The notes under the pieces are model-generated. The model had not been told where the DNA came from, searched no databases, and worked only from the letters and a program-made list of their open reading frames with translations. The position numbers and the translations under genes are program-made. Shown piece after piece: positions 1-7,233 of a stretch of DNA of 48,232 nucleotides (the stretch's first letter is position 1; each line of letters opens with the position of its first letter). Where the stretch lies: assembly GCF_902769175.1 (NCBI RefSeq), contig NZ_CACXNW010000016.1, positions 1 to 48,232 on the forward strand, given 5' to 3'. The stretch is from an uncultured Methanobrevibacter sp. (GTDB lineage: Archaea > Methanobacteriota > Methanobacteria > Methanobacteriales > Methanobacteriaceae).

Positions 1-30
1 GCTTCAGAAGAAAATGAAGAGAGCGATAAT

Positions 31-585
31 ATGACTTTATTAAAAGAAAATGATATATATTCAATGGATGATATTGATAAAGAATTTACTCAAAAATTCG
101 TTGATGTTGGAATTGAAACTGTAGACCACTGTTTCCAATGCGGTACCTGTGGTGGAGGATGTCCTTCTGGTAGAAGAACTCCTTACAGAGTAAGACAAAT
201 TGTAAGAAAATGTTTATTAGGACTCAGAGAAGAAGTAGTATCTGACCCTGCATTATGGATGTGTACCACTTGTTACACCTGCCAAGAAAGATGTCCTAGA
301 AGTGTAAAAATCGTAGACATCATCAAAATGGCACGTAACGAAGCAGCTAAAGCTGGATACATGGCAGACGCACACAAAGCAACCGGATCTTACGTAATCA
401 AATTTGGTCACGGTGTACCAATCAACGACAAAACCAAAGATTTAAGAAAAGCTATTGGACTTGACGAATTACCTCCAACAGTACATTCTTACCCTGACGC
501 TTTAGATGAAGTACAAAAAATCTGTGCAGCATGTGAATTTGATAAATTAATCGGTTTCAACATGGAAACTGGAGAATTAGAATAA
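31..585 (+). CDS. hdrC: CoB--CoM heterodisulfide reductase subunit C
   Basis: Electron-transfer subunit of heterodisulfide reductase, which regenerates CoM-SH and CoB-SH from CoM-S-S-CoB in the last step of methanogenesis. Two ferredoxin-type motifs of the form CxxCxxxCP are visible: C34, C37, C40, C44 (CFQCGTCGGGCP) and C78, C81, C84, C88 (CTTCYTCQERCP), each expected to bind a [4Fe-4S] cluster. The 184-residue length is usual for methanogen HdrC. It lies 22 bp before hdrB, which has its own Shine-Dalgarno, so the two form an operon; hdrA is not in the window. The frame stays open through the ten codons before this ATG to the window edge, and no strong Shine-Dalgarno precedes the ATG, so the true start could lie upstream. 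The function is secure; the start is less so. Confidence 0.93.
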   Translation: MTLLKENDIYSMDDIDKEFTQKFVDVGIETVDHCFQCGTCGGGCPSGRRTPYRVRQIVRKCLLGLREEVVSDPALWMCTTCYTCQERCPRSVKIVDIIKMARNEAAKAGYMADAHKATGSYVIKFGHGVPINDKTKDLRKAIGLDELPPTVHSYPDALDEVQKICAACEFDKLIGFNMETGELE

Positions 586-607
586 ACATATTGAAGGAGT
601 TATTATT

Positions 608-1492
608 ATGGAGATTGCATATTTCTTAGGTTGTATTATGAACAACCGTTATCCTGGTATCGAAAAAGCAACCAGAATCTTATTCGATAAATTAGACATT
701 GAATTAAAAGACATGGAAGGAGCTTCCTGTTGTCCTGCACCTGGTGTATTCGGATCCTTTGACCAAACCACCTGGGCAGCTATTGCAGCACGTAACCTCG
801 CTATTGCAGAAGAAATGGGTGCAGACATCATGACCGAATGTAACGGATGTTTCGGTTCCTTACGTGAATGTGACCACTTATTAAAAGAAAACCCAGCTAA
901 AAAAGACGAAATTAACGCTATCTTAGCTGAAACCACTGACAAACAATACAAAGGTGAAACTAAAGTAAGACACTTTGCAGAAATTTTATACAACGACGTA
1001 GGTCTTGACAAATTATCTGAAATGTTCACCAAAGAATTAGGTATTAATGTAGCAGTACACTACGGATGCCACTTCTTAAAACCTACCGCTGAAGTAGGAA
1101 TTGAAGAATCCGCAGAAAACCCAACTATCTTAGATGAATTAGTTGAAATCACTGGTGCTAAATCTGTACCTTACAAAAACAAAATGATGTGCTGTGGTGC
1201 AGGTGGAGGTTTAAGAGCTAGAGATATCGATGTAACTTTAAGTTACACCAAAGAAAAACTCGACGCTATGGCTGAAGCTGGTGTAGACGCTATCGTAGAA
1301 GTTTGTCCATTCTGTCACTTACAATTCGATGTAGGTCAAACTGAAGTAAACGCTAAATACGGAACTGAATTCGCATTCCCAGTAATGCACTTAGCTCAAT
1401 TATACGGATTAGCTATGGGATTATCTGCTGACGAATTAACTTTCGACGCACAATTAATCGACGCAGCTCCTGTTTTAGAAAAAATTGAATAA
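608..1492 (+). CDS. hdrB: CoB--CoM heterodisulfide reductase subunit B
   Basis: Catalytic subunit of heterodisulfide reductase. It has two cysteine-rich CCG domains that in the solved methanogen complex hold two noncubane [4Fe-4S] clusters at which the CoM-CoB disulfide is cleaved. The residues are present: C9, C41-C42, C78, C81 in the first domain and C154, C195-C196, C233, C236 in the second (YGCHFLKP, CCGAGGG, CPFC). It starts at an ATG behind GAAGGAG. Codon choice is narrow and similar to hdrC, in keeping with high expression. A hairpin with a T-run begins at its stop codon, so the hdrCB transcript probably ends here. Length (294 residues) matches the family. Cytosolic; in this order it is expected to work in the MvhADG-HdrABC electron-bifurcating complex, whose other genes are elsewhere. 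Confidence 0.95.
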   Translation: MEIAYFLGCIMNNRYPGIEKATRILFDKLDIELKDMEGASCCPAPGVFGSFDQTTWAAIAARNLAIAEEMGADIMTECNGCFGSLRECDHLLKENPAKKDEINAILAETTDKQYKGETKVRHFAEILYNDVGLDKLSEMFTKELGINVAVHYGCHFLKPTAEVGIEESAENPTILDELVEITGAKSVPYKNKMMCCGAGGGLRARDIDVTLSYTKEKLDAMAEAGVDAIVEVCPFCHLQFDVGQTEVNAKYGTEFAFPVMHLAQLYGLAMGLSADELTFDAQLIDAAPVLEKIE

Positions 1493-1527
1493 GTAGGTTA
1501 TCCTACTTTTCTTTTTCTTTTTTTTTT
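1491..1527 (+). terminator. hairpin plus T-run after hdrB
   Basis: Seven-base inverted repeat AAGTAGG / CCTACTT with a four-base loop, starting inside the hdrB stop codon and followed by a long T-rich tract. It should end the hdrCB transcript. Confidence 0.7.
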
Positions 1528-1626
1528 AAATCATTTTTTTTAGTTCGTAAATTTACAAACTTTTATAAGAAACCTTTTTTTCCATTATCTTGTTCAAATA
1601 TTATATTGTGGTGATGTTTAATATAA

Positions 1627-2205
1627 TCAAGGTTTTGTAACTAATATATTAACCCATTTTTCATCTTCCCTTCCTTTTCTTGCATCATTACTGATCCAAG
1701 TCTTATTTATTTCAAATCCTATTTCACTAAATAACCTTATAGCACTATCTTCAGTAAAATCATTGAAATATCTTCCATTACGCTCTCCTTCGAAATCCCC
1801 ATATTTAAAGGATGCATACATTGCACCATTGCTTTTTAGTGAGTTTTTTAACTTATTTAAAACCATTTTAATCTCATTGCTTGGCACATGCAATAATGAT
1901 GCTAATGCCCAAATTCCATCAAATATTGGGTCAAATTCTATTTCTTGAAATTGCAAACATAAAACTTCTTGCTTAGTATATTCACTAGCTAATTTACACA
2001 TTTCTTCGGAGCCATCCATTGAAGTTACCTCATAGCCAAATGATTTAAACATCAATGTATCTCTACCAGATCCGCATCCTGCATCTAAAATATGTCCTTT
2101 TTCGGGAATCAACTTTAAAAATTCATTATAATGTGGACTCATATCTACATTAACAGTATTTTCAAAAAATTCTTTTGCATTCAAATCATAGAAATTATTA
2201 GTCAT
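1627..2205 (-). CDS. small class I SAM-dependent methyltransferase
   Basis: A 192-residue Rossmann-fold methyltransferase. Motif I, the SAM-binding glycine loop, is ILDAGCGSGRD around residues 39-49, and the acidic residue after beta-2 lies in SMDGSEEM near residue 60. There is no NPPY/NPPF motif and no target-recognition domain, so it is not a typical DNA adenine methyltransferase; it resembles small-molecule or TehB-like methyltransferases. The substrate cannot be told from sequence. It starts 29 bp after the stop of the PLD-helicase gene on the same strand, behind GAAGGT, so the two are probably co-transcribed. That pairing suggests, but does not prove, a shared role. Certain as a methyltransferase, uncertain in function. 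Confidence 0.8.
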   Translation of the reverse strand: MTNNFYDLNAKEFFENTVNVDMSPHYNEFLKLIPEKGHILDAGCGSGRDTLMFKSFGYEVTSMDGSEEMCKLASEYTKQEVLCLQFQEIEFDPIFDGIWALASLLHVPSNEIKMVLNKLKNSLKSNGAMYASFKYGDFEGERNGRYFNDFTEDSAIRLFSEIGFEINKTWISNDARKGREDEKWVNILVTKP

Positions 2206-2234
2206 TTTATACCTTCATTTAATTAATTAATACA

Positions 2235-4685
2235 TTATTCATTTTTTTCAAATTTATTTTTATAATAATACATGGTTTTATATTCAATTATGTCTTTAAA
2301 ATGTTCTTTAAAACTATCTAAATGGATATATTTTTCTAAGTTGTCATTTAAGGATAATGCATAATCCTTTTTAAAAACAAATAATCCATTGCTTGATTTT
2401 TCAAGAAATTTAATAGGATTTCTTTTAGCTAAGGATAAGTAATCATTTCTATCCCAATTTTTGTAATCTCTTGAACTTTTATCTTTTAGCATATCTGCTC
2501 CATTAGTTCCATAATTATAAAACTCTTTCATATTTTCATAAACATCATCATCTGTAATGTTCATCTTTATATTTCCATTATTATAAAATGCTTTTAAAAT
2601 TGGCATTTTATAGGATTTGGTCATGCTGGTAGTTTCGATAGTTTTTAAGAATTCATGAGCAGGAGTATTGATAAATTTTTTCTCTTCCTCATTTAATTCG
2701 TTATTTTTATCTAAAAAGCTTAGATAATCTCTAAATAAATTAAGTTGGCTATTTCTTTTCATAGCATTTATGATAATATCATCCATACCCAAGAATAATT
2801 CAACACGAGTTGGGCGATGTTCTAAATCCGCTTTCACAGTTTCATATTCTATTTTTATCCTATCTTTAACTTTCAATTCTTTCTCGGCTTGTTCTTTAAA
2901 TAAATCAATTAATTGAAAATCAAAATCAATATAACAATCGTCAGGATACTCAAATTCTAAAACTGTCTCATTTAATAATGTTTTTTTATCATAGTTTTGT
3001 TCACTTAGTAAGAATGGAACTAAATTCGCTTTTTTATAATTTCCAATAAAATCTAAAATTGTTAAATATTTCTTATTTTCATATTTACGCAAACCTCTAC
3101 CTAATTGTTGCAGGAATATTGTTGGGGATTGTGTTGGTCTTAAAAAAAGCACAGTATCAATTGAAGGAACATCCAAACCTTCGTTAAACATATCAACTGA
3201 GAAAATTACTCTCAATTCTCCATTTTTTAATTTTCTTAATGCTTCATCACGTTCTCCAGTATTTTCTCCTTGTTCTCCACTGTATACTGCTACAGAATGG
3301 ATTCCCTGTTCATTAAAATAATTCGCCATATACTCTGCATGGTTTCTAGATGAACAGAAACCCATAGCAGATTTTGATGGATATTTCATATAATGTCTAT
3401 AGATTAACTCTGCACGATGATGGATCATTAGTTTTTCTTCCAAATCTTTCTCATCATATCTGCCGTTTCGCATATTAACTGTTGAATAATCTATTGTATC
3501 ATCAAAGATTCCATAGTATCTGAATGGAACCAGCCAACCTTTAGCTATGGCTTCTTTTAATCTAACTTCGTAAACATTATTGTAATCACATAATGCAAAC
3601 ACATCTTTATTATCTAAACGGTCAGGTGTTGCTGTAAGTCCTAATAAAAATTTAGGCTTAAAATAGCCTATAATTTTTTTATAATTATTAGCAACAGCAT
3701 GATGGAATTCATCTATGATAATATAATCAAAGTAATCCTTATCAAAATAGTTTTCATTAAGATAGGTTTCTTTCCCTAATGTTTGCACAAGTGCAAAAAT
3801 GAAATCAGCATCAGTGTCTTTATATTTATTATAGAAGAATCCTATTTGTTTATCAGGATATACATTTTTAAAACTTTCAGCAGATTGTTTTATGATTTCT
3901 TCTCTATGTGCTACAAATAAAACTTTATCATAATTTTTACAGTCGAAAGCAGCTAAATATGTCTTTCCTATTCCTGTGGCGGCTACAACCAGACCTTTGT
4001 CAAATCCTTCTTCACGACACCGGTCTAAAGCATATAATGCTTCTATTTGTGCTCCTCTAGGTTCAAAAGTTTCTATTGGGGATGTTTCATCAACTTCTTT
4101 CGGTTCTTCATCTTCATTTTTAAGAGTTTGTTTAGTAAATTTTGGTTTTTTCCAGGACTTTGAATATTCTCTTAAAATATTGTCATTGACCTCGATTGCA
4201 AAATTATAAAAAAGATCTTCAAAATTATTGAAGAAGTGGTCAAAATCTTTTTCATTGTCTGATTTTTTAAAATGATAATTCCATTCTATAGAATCAGTCA
4301 ATGCTCCTTTGGATAAATTAGAGGATCCTATGTAAATTTCACTATCTTCCTTATTATGGAAAATGTAAGCTTTTGGATGGAAACTTTTATTAGGTACATT
4401 GTAAAATCTCAAATCAATTTTATCCCCTAATTCCTTACGTAATAAATAAAGTGCATGTGGTTGTGTTATATTTAAATAATTACCAGTTAAAATACGTATT
4501 TTAACTCCTTTTTTCATAGCAAGTTTTAAATCTTCAATAATAAGTTTAACTCCAGATTCCATAAGGAATGAAACAATTATGTCAATTTGATTAGCATTAT
4601 GGATACTTATTTTAAGTCTATCATAAAGGATAGAATTGTCTCCGGTTAATGCATTAAATTCATAAATTACATTATTTTGTTCCAT
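2235..4685 (-). CDS. PLD-nuclease/SF2 helicase fusion protein
   Basis: An 816-residue two-enzyme fusion. Residues about 1-170 form a phospholipase-D-like nuclease domain with a single HxK site (H103, K105 in SFHPKAYIF) and the GSSNLS signature (about 120-125). Residues about 205-560 form a superfamily 2 helicase/translocase: Walker A AATGIGKT (235-242), DEFH in place of DEAD (325-328), TATPD (351-355), and motif VI QLGRGLRK in the second RecA lobe. The roughly 250 C-terminal residues are not recognised by me. Such single-HKD PLD-helicase fusions occur in restriction-like and other accessory loci. A clear AGGAGAT Shine-Dalgarno fixes the ATG. A SAM methyltransferase follows after 29 bp. Role in DNA repair or defence is inference. 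Confidence 0.88.
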   Translation of the reverse strand: MEQNNVIYEFNALTGDNSILYDRLKISIHNANQIDIIVSFLMESGVKLIIEDLKLAMKKGVKIRILTGNYLNITQPHALYLLRKELGDKIDLRFYNVPNKSFHPKAYIFHNKEDSEIYIGSSNLSKGALTDSIEWNYHFKKSDNEKDFDHFFNNFEDLFYNFAIEVNDNILREYSKSWKKPKFTKQTLKNEDEEPKEVDETSPIETFEPRGAQIEALYALDRCREEGFDKGLVVAATGIGKTYLAAFDCKNYDKVLFVAHREEIIKQSAESFKNVYPDKQIGFFYNKYKDTDADFIFALVQTLGKETYLNENYFDKDYFDYIIIDEFHHAVANNYKKIIGYFKPKFLLGLTATPDRLDNKDVFALCDYNNVYEVRLKEAIAKGWLVPFRYYGIFDDTIDYSTVNMRNGRYDEKDLEEKLMIHHRAELIYRHYMKYPSKSAMGFCSSRNHAEYMANYFNEQGIHSVAVYSGEQGENTGERDEALRKLKNGELRVIFSVDMFNEGLDVPSIDTVLFLRPTQSPTIFLQQLGRGLRKYENKKYLTILDFIGNYKKANLVPFLLSEQNYDKKTLLNETVLEFEYPDDCYIDFDFQLIDLFKEQAEKELKVKDRIKIEYETVKADLEHRPTRVELFLGMDDIIINAMKRNSQLNLFRDYLSFLDKNNELNEEEKKFINTPAHEFLKTIETTSMTKSYKMPILKAFYNNGNIKMNITDDDVYENMKEFYNYGTNGADMLKDKSSRDYKNWDRNDYLSLAKRNPIKFLEKSSNGLFVFKKDYALSLNDNLEKYIHLDSFKEHFKDIIEYKTMYYYKNKFEKNE

Positions 4686-5155
4686 TTTCTATCTCCTGTG
4701 AATCTTGGTTTTTAATTTTTAATTCAAATATCCTTAATTTAAATTATTTATATCATTATTTTTAATTTTTTTTAGAAAATAATTGTTTTATGGATTTTAT
4801 AAATGGATTGACATTATGTTATCTTGTCTGATTAGTTCCTAATGCTTTTAAACATTTAATAAAAAATTTCATTTCAATATTAACAAATGTTTTTATACTT
4901 TAAAAATAAATTTATAATTATTAATATAATATAGAATAATTTGTATATTATTTAACAAATTTAAAGAAATTAAATTATTCAGGTATATAAAAATTATTTG
5001 TATAATAATAAACTATATTAATATTAAATTAAAGATATAATCATATAATTGATATTATATAAAATTTATATTGGTTTGGATATTGATTAAACTAGTTTGC
5101 TGGATATTCTGGTTTGCTGGTTTTAAGTTTTATTTAATTATATAGGAGAAATAAT
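4686..5155. other. AT-rich divergent intergenic region
   Basis: Promoter region between the minus-strand helicase gene and the plus-strand DUF749-like gene. Very AT-rich, with no open frame of note. The only structures I can support are the TATA box near 5055 and a 9-bp direct repeat (GTTTGCTGG at 5095-5103 and 5112-5120) in the presumed leader. Confidence 0.6.
5055..5063 (+). promoter_or_regulatory. TATA box for the DUF749/DUF2096 pair
   Basis: TTATATAAA, about 100 bp before the ATG at 5156. Transcription would start near 5087. A strong ribosome binding site (TAGGAGAA) lies just before the start codon. Confidence 0.5.
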
Positions 5156-5425
5156 ATGTTTATTGCAATATTAGGTGGAATATTTAGATTCAAAGACCTT
5201 CCTGAAGAATATGGTCCTTATGTACAATTCAAAGCTGCTATTGAAGGCAGAGATGAAATTAAAGATCAAGACGAAATCGCTATTTTAGATATTACCGGTA
5301 CTGGTAGTCATCACGTTCTCTTTTTAGACAGATACAACAATCTCAATGAAATCAAAAGAGAATTAAGGGAAGCAGATGCAAAAGTTAATGTTACTACCTT
5401 AAAAATATTGGAAGGACATTTATGA
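5156..5425 (+). CDS. DUF749-like conserved methanogen protein
   Basis: An 89-residue soluble protein with no signal peptide or membrane segment. The opening (ILGGIFRFKDLPEEYGPYV) and the later DITGTGSHHVLFLD stretch look like the methanogen-specific DUF749 family as I remember it; this assignment is from memory. Function is unknown. The start follows GGAG at normal spacing. Its last four bases (ATGA) overlap the next start codon, a sign of translational coupling with the DUF2096-like gene, so the two products probably act together. Confidence 0.78.
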   Translation: MFIAILGGIFRFKDLPEEYGPYVQFKAAIEGRDEIKDQDEIAILDITGTGSHHVLFLDRYNNLNEIKRELREADAKVNVTTLKILEGHL

Positions 5426-5949
5426 GTACTTTGCCTATAGAACAATCTTGGTTGGTTATTGCTAACCTTTCTACTGAATTGCACAAGAAAGGAATTCCAA
5501 TTCCAAGTGAAATCAATAAGGATTTAGGATTAGTCAAATCTCAAATCGGTTTTTATAAGAAAGACCCTTCTCATCCAGATATGATCAATGAGATGGCTAA
5601 AGCAGATATGTCCTTAAACGAGATTCAAGGAATCCTATTGTCATTAGCGGAAGCTTATGATGAGTCTTTCTATGAAGAATGGTTAGATAAACTCCAAAGA
5701 GCGAATAAAGGGGAGGAAATCTATAAGATTTCAGATACCCAATCAAAATTCATATTGAATGCTCCTCCAGGATTTTCCTATGCAAAAATTACATTAAGAA
5801 ATCCAATTGCAGAAGATAGGGTGCAAGAGATAGCTGAATATTACGGTCTTATAATAGAATTTGATTCTGATTTGACAATTGCATTGTATGGTGAAAAGCC
5901 TAAAATCCAATCAGCTCTAAAAGAGATGGCACCGTTCTTCTCTGAATAA
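5422..5949 (+). CDS. DUF2096-like conserved methanogen protein
   Basis: A 175-residue soluble protein that looks like the DUF2096 family of methanogens (recognised from memory; function unknown). The N-terminal two thirds are helical and charged (QSWLVIANLSTELHKKG, then GILLSLAEAYDESF). The last 70 residues look like a small alpha/beta domain (KITLRNPIAEDRVQEIAEYY, then IALYGEKPKIQSAL). It overlaps the upstream DUF749-like gene by ATGA and is followed by a good hairpin terminator, so these two genes form a complete transcription unit. No catalytic motif is recognised. Confidence 0.75.
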   Translation: MSTLPIEQSWLVIANLSTELHKKGIPIPSEINKDLGLVKSQIGFYKKDPSHPDMINEMAKADMSLNEIQGILLSLAEAYDESFYEEWLDKLQRANKGEEIYKISDTQSKFILNAPPGFSYAKITLRNPIAEDRVQEIAEYYGLIIEFDSDLTIALYGEKPKIQSALKEMAPFFSE

Positions 5950-5957
5950 ACACAAAG

Positions 5958-5998
5958 GAAGAATAAACATTAAGCTATTCTTCTATTTTCTTTATTTT
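5958..5998 (+). terminator. hairpin plus T-rich tract after the DUF2096-like gene
   Basis: Eight-base arms GAAGAATA / TATTCTTC around a ten-base loop, followed by a T-rich tract. It lies just after the stop codon at 5949. Confidence 0.65.
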
Positions 5999-6123
5999 TA
6001 TGCTTTTAGAATATCATAGTTTAGCTTATCTTAGGCATCATAATTATCCTTGATAATTTTAGTTTTTAGTGCGTATTTTTAATAAAAACATTATTGAATT
6101 AAAAAAATTTGTAGGTCGTTATC

Positions 6124-6840
6124 ATGAAAATTTTAGCAATTAGTGACGTACACGGTAAAAAAAGTGAAAAATTAATTAATTACTTAAAAAAAGAAGATAT
6201 TTCCTTAGTATTGATTGCTGGAGATATTACTGATTTTTGCATTACAGACTTTGAACCATTAAGTTTTGTAAAGCCATTCATTGATGAATTGGTTGAAGAA
6301 TGTGACGTTGATGTATTTGCAATTCCAGGAAACTGTGACCCTGCAGGAATCTGCAATGCAATTAAGGAAAGCGGTCCTGATGAAAGACCTGCATTATGCT
6401 TACACAATCAAATGGTAGCATATGAAAACGTAATTATTATGGGTTATGGAGGTTCTAACCCTACTCCTTTCAACACTCCTGGAGAAGTGGATGACGATAA
6501 GATTTATCTCAATGTATATGAGCTTTTAGCTGAATATGACTACATTGGAAACACTGAAGCTGAAAGAGTAGTTATCTTGCTTACTCATGCACCTCCTTAT
6601 GACACTAAAGCAGACATGATTCCAGATGGATCCCATGTAGGCAGTCAAGGAGTTAAAAAGCCTATTCATGAATTCCAGCCTGACATAAACATTTGTGGCC
6701 ATATTCATGAGGCATGCTCTATAGATGAAATAGGAAAAACCAAAGTTGCAAACCCTGGTATGCTTGAAATGGGTCATGCTATTTTAATCGATGTAGCAGA
6801 AGATGCTAAGTTCACTATTGAAATAGTTGAATTGGAATAA
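6124..6840 (+). CDS. metallophosphoesterase (calcineurin-like)
   Basis: A 238-residue calcineurin-like phosphoesterase of the YfcE/MJ0936-like kind, a cytosolic di-metal phosphodiesterase or phosphatase. All five metal-ligand motifs are visible in order: SDVHG (D8, H10), GDITD (D34), GNCD (N70, the common variant of GNHD), THAPP and GHIHEA. The physiological substrate is not known for this group. It appears to be a single-gene unit with a weak ribosome binding site (GTAGGTCG) and is followed by a long T-rich repeat region. No signal peptide. Confidence 0.9.
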   Translation: MKILAISDVHGKKSEKLINYLKKEDISLVLIAGDITDFCITDFEPLSFVKPFIDELVEECDVDVFAIPGNCDPAGICNAIKESGPDERPALCLHNQMVAYENVIIMGYGGSNPTPFNTPGEVDDDKIYLNVYELLAEYDYIGNTEAERVVILLTHAPPYDTKADMIPDGSHVGSQGVKKPIHEFQPDINICGHIHEACSIDEIGKTKVANPGMLEMGHAILIDVAEDAKFTIEIVELE

Positions 6841-7233
6841 ATTTATTCCTCTCTTTTTCTTTTTTTTCTATTATTTATTTTTATAAAAGTTTTTTTCATT
6901 TTTTTCTGTTTTTTTTTGTTTATTATTTTAAAAGATTTTTTTTTCATTTTTTTCTATTTTTGTTTATTATTTTAAAAGATTTTTTTCTCTTTTTTTATTT
7001 ATTATTTTAAAAGATTTTTTCATTTTTTTCTATTTTTTCATTATTCTTTTCAAAATATTCTCACTTTTTTCTATTTTCATTCATTATTTTAATAATTTTT
7101 TTCACTTTTTTTCTGTTTTTGTTAATTTAGTTAATAAAAATTTAAAAGATTATATAAAATTATATAAATACCTTTTTAAATAAATATAAAATGTTAATTA
7201 AATTTAACAGATTCTTAATATAAAGGGGAAAAT
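6841..7233. repeat. T-rich intergenic tandem repeats
   Basis: From about 6880 to 7080 the plus strand holds imperfect repeats of a unit containing TTTATTATTTTAAAAGATTTTTT followed by CATTTTTTTCTATTTT-like tracts, at least three copies with decaying similarity. No gene is seen. The repeated U-tracts probably serve as transcription termination signals for the phosphoesterase gene. The last 90 bp hold the promoter of the adhesin-like gene. Confidence 0.6.
7160..7170 (+). promoter_or_regulatory. TATA box of the adhesin-like gene
   Basis: TTATATAAATA, followed about 70 bp later by AAAGGGGAAAATATG. Transcription would start near 7192, so the promoter and ribosome binding site of the broken adhesin gene look intact. 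Confidence 0.55.

Noticed and set aside
1627..2205. DNA methyltransferase of a restriction-modification system
   Set aside because: Lacks the NPPY/NPPF catalytic motif and any target-recognition domain.
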